Made by a program: the position numbers and the translations under genes
Notes under the pieces: model-generated
Databases searched by the model: none
Told to the model about the DNA's origin: nothing
Seen by the model: only the letters and a program-made list of their open reading frames with translations
Part shown: positions 26,343 to 35,020 of the stretch, one piece after another
Position numbering within the stretch: the stretch's first letter is position 1
How the letters are laid out: every line of letters begins with the position of its first letter
Source of the DNA: Proteocatella sphenisci DSM 23131
GTDB lineage: Bacteria; Bacillota; Clostridia; Peptostreptococcales; Filifactoraceae
DNA length: 64,000 nucleotides
Direction of reading: 5' to 3'
Assembly: GCF_000423525.1 (NCBI RefSeq)
Contig: NZ_AUID01000010.1
Span: 1-64,000 of the forward strand

Positions 26343-27968
26343 ATGACAAAAAAGCGAATTGCCGCAATTTTTGCATCGACGCTTATTTGTATTATTGTAA
26401 TAGGTATTTCGATGTATACCAACAGAGACCAGAGCCGGTCCCTCATGGGATCCTACCACAGAGAGCTGCCGGCAGCCAGCTGGGATGGTGATGCACTCCA
26501 GGGTATTGACGAAAAATTTTCAGTGGATAAAAATTTTTCCACGCATCTTCCTCTTGTGATAATAGATACAGCTGGTATGCAACCTCCCATATACACAGAG
26601 AAGAGGCTAATAAAAGGCTTTATGATATATGCTGATATAGAGGGTATAGAACCCTACGTAAAAGGAAGTATAAGTATAATAAGTGGAAATGAAAAGAACA
26701 CTATAGGTGACAAGCCGGTCAGTACCAGCCAGATGCTTATAAAGCGAAGAGGAAACTCTTCCATGTATTATGCAAAGGCTCAGTATCTGTTGAAGCTAAT
26801 AACTGACAAGGGTGAAGAAAACAAGGTATCCATACTTAACATGGGTGAGGACAATGAATGGATACTTAATGGCTCGATGGCTGACAAGAGCATGATAAGA
26901 AACTACCTTCCCTACAAGACGGCAGCGCAGATTATGCCCTATACCCCTGATAATGAGATTTGTGAAGTTGTAATTAAGAATGGTGAAGACTATACCTATC
27001 AGGGCGTATATCTTATAGGAGAAAATATAAAGCAGGGCAAGGACCGAGTGGATATAGAAAAATTCAAAAAATCTTCAAGGGCAAACAGCATGCTGCTAAG
27101 GCGTGACAGGTATGATGAAAATGATACGATTTTAGATACCTATGCCACAAAAAATAAGTTATCAAAAAGATATGAATCAAGGAGATATATGGGGATAACC
27201 TATATAGGACTCCTTTATCCTGGCAAAAAAAATGTAACCAAGGACATGATCGATTATGCTACAGATGAGATAAGTACTATAGAAAAAATATTATACTCTG
27301 GTGATTTTGATATTTATTCGACCTATGACAGATATATAGACGTAGATTCTTTCGTAGATTATTTTTTAATCAACGAGTTCTTTGGAAGTTATGACAGCGG
27401 AAATTTTTCGACCTACATGTACAGAGATGTGGGCGAGAAGCTCAAGATGGGTCCTGTGTGGGATTTTGACGGAGCCTTGGATAACTATATTCATGAACCT
27501 CTGGAGGTTGGTGTAATGGCTTTTCATATAAAACCTCTGTTTGACAGACTGGTTAGGGATGAAGCTTTTATTGAAAAACTCGAGTACAGGTATGCACAGC
27601 TTAGAAGAGGTGTACTGAGTGATGAAAATATCAATAAATCCATAGATGAAATAGTTAATTATATAGGACCTGCTCAGGAGCGTGAGTGGGCAAGGTGGTC
27701 AGAGGAGTACACCAAAGATACTGATTTGAGCGTGGAAACTTATTATGATGGAGAGGGCTATGTATATAGGAACAGCCTTGAATATTCAGGTGAGATATAT
27801 AATATAAAGACTAATTTGAGAAAGCATGGGAGTACAATAATGAATAGCCTTGATGAGCTCAAGGGCAGCTGTATATGGCAGACAAGGTGGAGCAGCAGGG
27901 CTGATATTGCACTGCTTCTGACTATGCTGATTACTCTGGTTTCGGTCATTTATATTAAAAGAATATAG
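26343..27968 (+). CDS. CotH kinase family protein, copy B, with C-terminal membrane anchor
   Basis: 541 aa. An N-terminal hydrophobic segment (about residues 6-22) and a second C-terminal one (SRADIALLLTMLITLVSVIY region, about 517-536) bracket an extracytoplasmic CotH domain. Elements: MLIKRRGNSSMYYAKAQYL, NEWILNGSMADKSMIRNYL, TYQGVYLIGENI, DYFLINEFFGSYDSGNFSTY and PVWDFDGALDN with an intact DFD. It starts 14 bp after DUF4956. It probably phosphorylates an exported protein or other acceptor at the cell surface; the acceptor is unknown. Confidence 0.88.
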   Translation: MTKKRIAAIFASTLICIIVIGISMYTNRDQSRSLMGSYHRELPAASWDGDALQGIDEKFSVDKNFSTHLPLVIIDTAGMQPPIYTEKRLIKGFMIYADIEGIEPYVKGSISIISGNEKNTIGDKPVSTSQMLIKRRGNSSMYYAKAQYLLKLITDKGEENKVSILNMGEDNEWILNGSMADKSMIRNYLPYKTAAQIMPYTPDNEICEVVIKNGEDYTYQGVYLIGENIKQGKDRVDIEKFKKSSRANSMLLRRDRYDENDTILDTYATKNKLSKRYESRRYMGITYIGLLYPGKKNVTKDMIDYATDEISTIEKILYSGDFDIYSTYDRYIDVDSFVDYFLINEFFGSYDSGNFSTYMYRDVGEKLKMGPVWDFDGALDNYIHEPLEVGVMAFHIKPLFDRLVRDEAFIEKLEYRYAQLRRGVLSDENINKSIDEIVNYIGPAQEREWARWSEEYTKDTDLSVETYYDGEGYVYRNSLEYSGEIYNIKTNLRKHGSTIMNSLDELKGSCIWQTRWSSRADIALLLTMLITLVSVIYIKRI

Positions 27969-27998
27969 GTCTTAAACGAGATGAGACGGGAGAAAACT

Positions 27999-29426
27999 AT
28001 GCTATTTACAAATTTTGTATTCTTATTTTATTTTTTTCCGGTGGCCATAGCGGTTTATTATATTTTTAGTTTTTCAAAAAATCTCAGAAATATATGGCTG
28101 ATACTCATAAGTCTTGTTTTTTATGGCTGGGCTGAGCCGCTATATATATTTGGCCTTATGGCTCTGATAGTATTAAATATGGGTATGGGAATAATCATAG
28201 AAAAAAACAAAGACACTAAAGCATTTCTGATTTTTGCCATAGGACTCAACATACTGGTTTTATTTGCCATGAAATATCTGGACCTTACTGCCAGTGTTAT
28301 TACTGAAATATCTGGCTACAGGCTCCTATTTAATTTGGGACTGCACATACCCATAGGAATTTCATTTTTCGTTCTAAGAGCAATATCTTACCTGGTGGAT
28401 ATATACAGAGGCAAGACTCAGGCCACCAGTAATATTATAGATCTGGGACTTTATTTTGCCTTCTTTCCAATCCTTATTGCAGGGCCCATCGTTTCATTTC
28501 AAGAGATGAGACCTCAGATTAAAGATAGAAAGCACAACTTGAATCGGGTGGCTGTGGGTTTTTCCAGATTTGTTACAGGATTTGCCAAGAAGGCAATTCT
28601 TGCCAATGCTTTTGCACTTATTGCTACAAGAATATTTGATCTTTCTACAATAGGAAAATCAATATACGATGTGCCAGCCCTCCTGGCTTGGCTGGGAGCA
28701 CTGACCTTTGTGCTTCAGATATATTTTGATTACTCAGCCTACTGTGATATGGCAATAGGACTTGGACTGATCTTTGGATTCAAATTTCCGGAGAACTTTA
28801 ACTATCCTCTTTCAGCCATAACGGTTACCCAATTTTGGAAAAGGTTCAACATCACCCTCTTTGGGTGGTTTGACGAGTATCTTAGCAAATCTCTTTACAG
28901 AGAAGATAAAAAGAATAAAGACAGGGCCATAAGAAATACTTTGATACTCTGGGTGCTCATAGGATTATGGCACGGACCCAATTTGACCTTTGTGGCCTGG
29001 GGCATTTTCAATTTCGTTTTAATAATAATGGAAGAATTTTTGGACATGGATGAGTGGAAGGTTAAACCTGTTTTTTTAAGGGTATATACCATACTTGTCA
29101 TAACACTTGGTTTTGTAATTTTTAAGGCAAAAGACCTCTACCAGGCAGGTATATATATTGGCAATATGTTTGCCAGAAATCATAATGGTTTCTATTCTGA
29201 TATAGCAATGATGTATCTTAGAGAATATGGAGCTCTTTACATTTTGGGAATAATATTTGCAACTCCACTGGCAAGAAAGATAAACAGCGGACTTATTAAA
29301 ATGAAGTGGGGAAGGAAAACTGTAGCTTACAATGCAATATACCCCTTGTTTATGACGATTTTATTTGTAGTTAGTGTGGCTTATATAATAGTTTTGGGTA
29401 ATACGGAATTTGTTTTTTACAGATAG
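27999..29426 (+). CDS. MBOAT-family O-acyltransferase (AlgI-like)
   Basis: 475 aa from the ATG at 27999, with GGGAG at 27988-27992; an ATG at 27981 lies upstream of that site. About ten membrane segments and the AlgI/DltB core: PIGISFFVLRAISYLVDIYRG, FGFKFPENFNYP and the invariant histidine of LWHGPNLTF at about residue 324. AlgI-type proteins pass acetyl groups across the membrane for polysaccharide O-acetylation. With the following AlgX/DHHW-like gene and the downstream synthase it fits the clostridial cellulose (Ccs-type) arrangement, in which the polymer may be acetylated. Confidence 0.92.
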   Translation: MLFTNFVFLFYFFPVAIAVYYIFSFSKNLRNIWLILISLVFYGWAEPLYIFGLMALIVLNMGMGIIIEKNKDTKAFLIFAIGLNILVLFAMKYLDLTASVITEISGYRLLFNLGLHIPIGISFFVLRAISYLVDIYRGKTQATSNIIDLGLYFAFFPILIAGPIVSFQEMRPQIKDRKHNLNRVAVGFSRFVTGFAKKAILANAFALIATRIFDLSTIGKSIYDVPALLAWLGALTFVLQIYFDYSAYCDMAIGLGLIFGFKFPENFNYPLSAITVTQFWKRFNITLFGWFDEYLSKSLYREDKKNKDRAIRNTLILWVLIGLWHGPNLTFVAWGIFNFVLIIMEEFLDMDEWKVKPVFLRVYTILVITLGFVIFKAKDLYQAGIYIGNMFARNHNGFYSDIAMMYLREYGALYILGIIFATPLARKINSGLIKMKWGRKTVAYNAIYPLFMTILFVVSVAYIIVLGNTEFVFYR

Positions 29427-29436
29427 GCGGTCTGAC

Positions 29437-30681
29437 ATGAAAATGTTTTTTGTAAAGAAGTATATACTGGCTGTATTGATATTTGTATCAACTGCCTTAC
29501 TGGGCACCTTGACGCTGGTTTATAATGAAAATGCAATCAAATATGATGCCAGAAAGATATTTGATTCGGGGAGCAAGTATGAGAGCCTGAAAGGTAAAAT
29601 AGAAAATATAGGGGAAAATAATAAGATAATAGATGAAGCTATCAGGAAGAACATTTTTGGAAAATATGAGCTTGCAGAACTTTACGGAGGGGTTCAAAGG
29701 CTTATTCTAAAGTCCGAAATGCAAAGTTTCGCATTTATAAAAGACAATAGAGGATATGTCTATAATGGAGCTTTTTATGTAGATAAGGATGAGAATATAT
29801 TCGAATATGCAAGGCGTATAGGAAGGCTTAAAGAACATATGGAAGAAAAGCAGGGAAGAGCACTCTTTGTAAGCTATCCTGAAAAATCATGGATAGCAAA
29901 AGATTACGAGTCAGGCCTTCCTATAAGAGACTATGGATATGTACAAGATGAATTACTGGCAGGCATTATGAAAAACAGGGGAGATTACTTGGACTTGAGA
30001 ACGGCATTTGACAAGATGGGTGTAGACAAAGAACACATCTATTACAAGACGGACAGGAGGATGACTACCTATGGCTCATTCAAAGTTTTTCAGGCAATAG
30101 TGGCTGAAATAGACAGGCGATATGGGGTCAATCTGGACCCAGATGGAACATACACGGAGATTTATAATTATGCTGTCGAAGTTTATCCTGACATATTTCT
30201 TGGGGATATGGCAACCGCCAGTGGAAGAGTGTTTTTTGGAACTGATGATCTGGAAATATATAATTCTGAAATCAAGGAAGAATTTATATGGCACTATATA
30301 GATGATAAGGGAAGAAGCTTTGTGAAATCCGGCAATAAAAACATTCTGCTTGAGAAGAATTATATAGAATCAAACAAGTTATTCAATAATATATATAGTA
30401 GTAACCTTATGAAGGTGTTTTTAAACAAATACAACCAATGGGATAAGATTGTGAATGTAAAAAATCCGGATGGACCCAAGATACTTTGCGTAAGAGATGA
30501 AAGTTTTTCCCAGGTGGCTATGTTTCTTGCTCCTCTTTGCAGTGAAATTCAACTTATAAGCCCAGCTACAGGGGATATAGATGTCGAAGACTATATAGAA
30601 GAGAATGATTTTGACTATGTGATTGTGGCATTTACTGCAGGCCATATCAGTGATGACTATTTTGACTTTTTTGAAAGCTAA
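29437..30681 (+). CDS. AlgX/AlgJ (DHHW)-like exopolysaccharide acetylation protein with altered catalytic motif
   Basis: 414 aa from the ATG at 29437 (AGGCGG at 29425-29430). A signal anchor is followed by an extracytoplasmic SGNH/DHHW-like domain. The segment YYKTDRRMTTYGS aligns with the family YYKTDHHWTTYGA: Asp206 is kept, but both histidines and the tryptophan are Arg207, Arg208 and Met209. The Ser block is RDESFSQ (Ser356/Ser358) instead of GDSF. The frame is continuous and translates well, so this is not a simple frameshift. It may bind but not acetylate the polymer, or use different residues. It starts 10 bp after the MBOAT gene. Confidence 0.82.
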   Translation: MKMFFVKKYILAVLIFVSTALLGTLTLVYNENAIKYDARKIFDSGSKYESLKGKIENIGENNKIIDEAIRKNIFGKYELAELYGGVQRLILKSEMQSFAFIKDNRGYVYNGAFYVDKDENIFEYARRIGRLKEHMEEKQGRALFVSYPEKSWIAKDYESGLPIRDYGYVQDELLAGIMKNRGDYLDLRTAFDKMGVDKEHIYYKTDRRMTTYGSFKVFQAIVAEIDRRYGVNLDPDGTYTEIYNYAVEVYPDIFLGDMATASGRVFFGTDDLEIYNSEIKEEFIWHYIDDKGRSFVKSGNKNILLEKNYIESNKLFNNIYSSNLMKVFLNKYNQWDKIVNVKNPDGPKILCVRDESFSQVAMFLAPLCSEIQLISPATGDIDVEDYIEENDFDYVIVAFTAGHISDDYFDFFES

Positions 30682-30711
30682 TAGTTTTAAAGCTAAAGGA
30701 GGAGAGAGAAT

Positions 30712-31554
30712 ATGAAGAAAGCAATTATAACTTTTTCGGGTTTCGTTTTGCTTTTGCTCCTCATTTTTTCGGCATACAGCGCCGTTAAAGAAGATAAGAA
30801 GGAACTTGTAAATCCAGGAGACCCTGTGTATACGTATTTTTACAGGACGAAGAATGATGCGGACTGCATTTTAATAAAACAAGGAGGTGCAAGTATACTC
30901 ATAGACACAGGTGAAAAAGTGGATGCCCAGGGAATAATCACTTTCTTGAAGGAACAAAATATAGAAACTATAAACTATATGATACTTACTCATGCGGACA
31001 AGGATCATATAGGGGGAGCTCTTGATATCATTAAAAATTTAAAGGTAGAAGAAGTTATTAAACCCTACTATTCCAACAAGAGTGAGGAGATGGACCTTAT
31101 AGAAAGTGAGATTTTGAAGCGAGAGATTCGTACATCCCATCAGCTTCATATGAGAAAATTTTCAGCAGGAGAAATAAGTATATTTGTATATCCTCCTCTG
31201 GAAAAAAGGTATTCAGATGACAACAATTATTCATTGGCAACGCTTGTGACCCACAAGAATGTAAAAATGTTATTTCCTGGAGATGCAAAGTACAAGCGCC
31301 TTAACGAGCTCCTTGAAATAAAGTGGGGGGATGATATAGCGCTTTTGAAAATCCCCTATCACGGTCGCCAGGTGGAAAATTCGAAACTCTTTATAGAAAC
31401 GATCAATCCGGAATTTGCGGTGGTAACTGCGGCGGATGCAGACGAGAGCATCCTGCAAGCTTGTGATGAGACAGGGGCACAAATTTTTTACACGCTAAAG
31501 CAAGATGTAGGATTTATAAGTGATGGGAAAACTTTAAATATAATGGAGGGATAG
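30712..31554 (+). CDS. ComEC/Rec2-like metallo-beta-lactamase-fold hydrolase, exported
   Basis: 280 aa with an N-terminal signal or anchor segment (about residues 4-22). The metal-binding motif is THADKDHIGG (about residues 87-96), the HxDxDH variant typical of ComEC-type domains. Further matches are NNYSLATLV, LFPGDA and LLKIPYHG in the same order as ComEC metallohydrolases. AGGAGAGAG precedes the ATG. Related proteins are nucleases or phosphodiesterases acting outside the membrane. Its presence between an acyltransferase module and a cellulose synthase is unexplained; only 2 bp separate it from the synthase gene, so it is clearly cotranscribed. Confidence 0.85.
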   Translation: MKKAIITFSGFVLLLLLIFSAYSAVKEDKKELVNPGDPVYTYFYRTKNDADCILIKQGGASILIDTGEKVDAQGIITFLKEQNIETINYMILTHADKDHIGGALDIIKNLKVEEVIKPYYSNKSEEMDLIESEILKREIRTSHQLHMRKFSAGEISIFVYPPLEKRYSDDNNYSLATLVTHKNVKMLFPGDAKYKRLNELLEIKWGDDIALLKIPYHGRQVENSKLFIETINPEFAVVTAADADESILQACDETGAQIFYTLKQDVGFISDGKTLNIMEG

Positions 31555-31556
31555 AC

Positions 31557-33875
31557 ATGGGAGACAAAAGCATAGTAAAGGATGAGACGGCTAGACGAAG
31601 ACGCAACAAGTTCTGGTTTTTTTTAAATATAATATTTACCCTTATTTACCTTTACTGGAGGGTCGTATATACAGTGCCCCTTAAGTATGGGACGGTTTCA
31701 AAGGTGGCGGGTATAATCCTCATATCTGTTGAGCTCATAGGAGCACTCGAAGCCTTTGTACATTACTGGAACATGTACAGTGTCAAAAAATATGAACTTC
31801 CAGAAATTCCACTTGAGGAGTATCCTGATGTCGATGTTTTCATATCGACTTACAATGAACCAGAAGAAATTCTTTACAAGACTGTCAATGGATGTCTTCA
31901 TATGGACTATCCTGACAAGACCAAGGTCCACATATATCTATGTGACGACAGCAGAAGGGCATGGCTTAAAAAGTTTGCTGAAGAAATGGGAGTAAATTAT
32001 CTGGACAGACCCAACAACAAAGGAGCTAAGGCGGGAAATTTAAATAATGCCATGAGCATGACCTCATCTCCTCTGGTAGCTACTTTTGATGCAGATATGA
32101 TTCCTAATCATAATTTTTTAATGAAGACAGTCCCATATTTCATCGATGAGGAAATTAAAAACAGAGACAGAAAAGAAAAAGACAGAGTAAATATAGGTTT
32201 TGTACAGTCTCCCCAGTCATTCTATAATCCTGATTTATATCAGTTTTATCTATTTTCTGAAAACCGTATACCAAATGAACAGGATTACTTTTACAGAGAT
32301 GTCCAGGTTGCAAGAAACAAGAGCAACAGCGTTATTTATGGGGGTTCAAATACCCTTCTATCGAGAAAAGCAATTGATGAGGTAGGCGGTTTCTTTACAG
32401 GATCAATAACAGAGGATTTTGCAACAGGGATACTGATTCAAAAAGCCAAATACAAGTGCATAGCAATAGATGACATACTTGCTTCTGGTCTGTCACCTAC
32501 TACACTCAAAGACCTTATACAGCAGCGTGTGCGTTGGGCAAGAGGAGTTATAGATACCAGTCGTAAGGTAGATTTTATATTTACTGATAAACTTACATTT
32601 GCTCAAAGGATAAACTACTGGACATCCATGTGGTACTGGTATTCTCCCTTTAAGATGTTCATATATATAATGGCGCCTATTCTTTATGCGACTTTTGGAT
32701 ATGTGGTTATAGAATGTACCTTACCAGAGATTTTGATTTTCTGGCTGCCTATGTATATAACCAGTAATGCTACACTTAAGATGCTAAGCGGTAACATAAG
32801 GACTACTAAATGGAGTCATATTTATGAAACTGTACTCTTTCCTTTCCTGTTTTTCCCAGTACTGATGGAGACCTTTGGAATATCGATGAAGACTTTCAAG
32901 GTTACTCAAAAAGGAGACACAAAGAGCGAACAGGGTGAAAATTTTATATACTCAATACCTTTTCTGGTATTCATAGTGCTTTCTGTAATAGGGATTTACA
33001 AGAGTGTAAAGATAATGTTTCTTACCGCTTCAATCAACCCGATTGTAATCTTGTTCTGGTTAATAGTCAACTTGTTCAGTCTTGTGATGGCTCTGTTCTT
33101 TATTCAGGGAAGAAATTTCATGAGAAAATCAGAGAGGGTAAGTGCGGAGCTGGATTGTAAAATTGTAAACGAATATGAAAGTATTTTATGCAAGACTAAG
33201 GACTTTTCGGAAACAGGGGTAAGTATACTGACAGAAAAGCCATATTTCATAGATGATCAAGAAGAGGTCGAACTGTGGATCAGCTCTGAGCGGTATGAAG
33301 CCAAAGTCAATGCCAGGGTACTTCATGTAAAAAAAGAAGAAGGGATGTGGAAATACTCTTTCAAAATAAGTGAGATACCTCAAGAATATAAATCAGACTA
33401 TATGCAGCTTATTTATGACAGGGAACCAACCCTTCCACTTACACTGGATGATTCTTTGAGCAGCTTTGATGATCTGAGAATAAATATAAGAAACCGTACA
33501 AAAACACGGATATACGACAATAGAAGATTCGCAAGAACTGACATTGAAGATATAGGAGAAACCAGTGATTTACGCAAGATAAAAATTTATGATTTTAACT
33601 ACCAGTTTATTGCTTTAGAAACATATTCAAATGATAAGAAGGTGGATGTAAAGCTGTCAAACGGTTTGGTGCTCAAGTGTATTTACGACAGGACGGCAAG
33701 AGGCAATATAAAAATCTATACGGTGAGCAACATAAGAGAAATCTACAGAGATCCGGGAAAAAGATTGCTTTTAAACGAGTGGCTTGAATCGGAGCTCATC
33801 TATAAGAAGGAGGAAGCTATTGAAAAGAATATTGAAAATGAAGCAGAAGATTTCTTCGAAATGGCTGATATCTAA
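31557..33875 (+). CDS. bcsA: Cellulose synthase-like glycosyltransferase with PilZ domain
   Basis: 772 aa. Two N-terminal membrane helices, GT2 domain, four or more membrane helices, then PilZ. Catalytic signature: CDDS (about 128), DAD (about 177), TEDF (about 284) and QQRVRW (about 321), the D,D,D,Q(Q/R)xRW of UDP-glucose-using synthases. The PilZ domain has RKSER (RxxxR, about residue 522) and DFSETG (D/NxSxxG, about 548), so c-di-GMP activation is expected. After PilZ about 130 residues (640-772) form an additional basic and acidic domain not recognised from BcsA. No BcsB is nearby; the protein resembles the synthase of clostridial Ccs-type loci. The polymer is inferred as cellulose-like from the GH5 partner. 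Confidence 0.92.
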   Translation: MGDKSIVKDETARRRRNKFWFFLNIIFTLIYLYWRVVYTVPLKYGTVSKVAGIILISVELIGALEAFVHYWNMYSVKKYELPEIPLEEYPDVDVFISTYNEPEEILYKTVNGCLHMDYPDKTKVHIYLCDDSRRAWLKKFAEEMGVNYLDRPNNKGAKAGNLNNAMSMTSSPLVATFDADMIPNHNFLMKTVPYFIDEEIKNRDRKEKDRVNIGFVQSPQSFYNPDLYQFYLFSENRIPNEQDYFYRDVQVARNKSNSVIYGGSNTLLSRKAIDEVGGFFTGSITEDFATGILIQKAKYKCIAIDDILASGLSPTTLKDLIQQRVRWARGVIDTSRKVDFIFTDKLTFAQRINYWTSMWYWYSPFKMFIYIMAPILYATFGYVVIECTLPEILIFWLPMYITSNATLKMLSGNIRTTKWSHIYETVLFPFLFFPVLMETFGISMKTFKVTQKGDTKSEQGENFIYSIPFLVFIVLSVIGIYKSVKIMFLTASINPIVILFWLIVNLFSLVMALFFIQGRNFMRKSERVSAELDCKIVNEYESILCKTKDFSETGVSILTEKPYFIDDQEEVELWISSERYEAKVNARVLHVKKEEGMWKYSFKISEIPQEYKSDYMQLIYDREPTLPLTLDDSLSSFDDLRINIRNRTKTRIYDNRRFARTDIEDIGETSDLRKIKIYDFNYQFIALETYSNDKKVDVKLSNGLVLKCIYDRTARGNIKIYTVSNIREIYRDPGKRLLLNEWLESELIYKKEEAIEKNIENEAEDFFEMADI

Positions 33876-34980
33876 TATGCTACTTTTTATTTTTCTGCTT
33901 GCAAGCCTTGTTTATTTTGTCTTACCCTGGAAAGAGGAAAATCCCAATGAACATATTGAATTTGTACTTTCCATGGGAGCTGGCTGGAATCTTGGGAATG
34001 CCCTGGATTCTCACGGCTCAGGCCAAAACAGACAACCGGTAGAAATATATGAGACTTTTTGGGGTAATCCAAAAATTACGGAGGAGACTATATTAGCCGT
34101 AAAAGAAGCGGGTTTTAAGACTGTTCGTATTCCGGTTACCTGGTATGAGCATATGGACAAAGATGGTTTGATAGATGTCGAGTGGATGGACAGGGTAAAT
34201 GACATAGTCAATTACGTCATAGAAAATGACATGTATGCAATCATAAATATCCATCACGACAGATGGGCTCAGCCCATGGCTTCAAACAGTGAGAAGGCCA
34301 ATGCCATGCTAAAGATTGTCTGGGACCAGATTGCTACAAGGTTTGCAAAATATGATAATCATCTTATTTTTGAGGCTGTCAATGAGCCACGCCTTATAGG
34401 AACTGAGTATGAGTGGAATGCTGGAACAGCGGAGGCTCGCAGAATAGTGAATATTTATAACCAGACATTTATAGAGACGGTAAGGAGTATACCAGGAAAT
34501 TCAAGCAGATACCTCATGGTGGCGCCTTATGGAGACTCTCCTGATTTAGAAGCAATTCAAGCGGTCAATTTGCCCGATGATAAATACCTTATATTGACAG
34601 TTCATGGATACAGGCCCTATGGTTTTACCCATGACAGGAAGGGGACTCGTTCCTGGGACGCTAATAATATAAATGACACCAGGGAAATAGATGAGATGAT
34701 GGCTAATCTGGATTATCATTTTATACAAAAAGGCATTCCAGTTATCATAGGAGAATTTGGAGTAATCGATAAGGATAATCTGAAAGAGAGACTGGCCTAC
34801 ACAAAGTATTATGTTTCGAGTGCCAGACGTTATAATATAATGTGCATATGGTGGGATGACAGCATAAGAAAAGATAAAAAGGAAAGATTTGGTATTTTAG
34901 ACAGGGAGAGAAATGTGTTTGCCTATCCAGGGATTGCAAAGGTCCTTGTCGAAGAGCAGCCACTGCCTCAAATAAGCTAA
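33820..34980 (+). CDS. Glycoside hydrolase family 5 endoglucanase, membrane-anchored
   Basis: 386 aa from the TTG at 33820, placed by AGGAGG (33808-33813); the start overlaps the synthase gene by 56 bp. An N-terminal signal anchor (about residues 14-32) is followed by a complete GH5 barrel: NLGNALDSHG, TVRIPVTW, INIHHD, acid/base Glu188 in AVNEPRL and nucleophile Glu311 in IIGEFGVID. It resembles bacterial endo-1,4-beta-glucanases. Cellulose loci nearly always carry such a hydrolase for polymer release or quality control, supporting a beta-1,4-glucan product. It is the last gene of cluster B before a bidirectional terminator. Confidence 0.93.
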   Translation: MKRILKMKQKISSKWLISNMLLFIFLLASLVYFVLPWKEENPNEHIEFVLSMGAGWNLGNALDSHGSGQNRQPVEIYETFWGNPKITEETILAVKEAGFKTVRIPVTWYEHMDKDGLIDVEWMDRVNDIVNYVIENDMYAIINIHHDRWAQPMASNSEKANAMLKIVWDQIATRFAKYDNHLIFEAVNEPRLIGTEYEWNAGTAEARRIVNIYNQTFIETVRSIPGNSSRYLMVAPYGDSPDLEAIQAVNLPDDKYLILTVHGYRPYGFTHDRKGTRSWDANNINDTREIDEMMANLDYHFIQKGIPVIIGEFGVIDKDNLKERLAYTKYYVSSARRYNIMCIWWDDSIRKDKKERFGILDRERNVFAYPGIAKVLVEEQPLPQIS

Positions 34981-35020
34981 AAAATCTACCTCTGGATTTA
35001 AAGACCAGAGGTGGATTTTT
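34981..35020. terminator. Bidirectional intrinsic terminator between GH5 and efflux operon
   Basis: A 15-bp stem (34981-34995 with 35005-35019, core CCTCTGG/CCAGAGG, one G-T wobble) with A-run left and T-run right and a 9-nt loop. It separates two convergent operons; the minus-strand stop codon touches its right edge. Confidence 0.9.

Noticed and set aside
33784-33819. Longer GH5 reading frame starting at 33784
   Set aside because: No ribosome binding site; AGGAGG at 33808-33813 points to the TTG at 33820.
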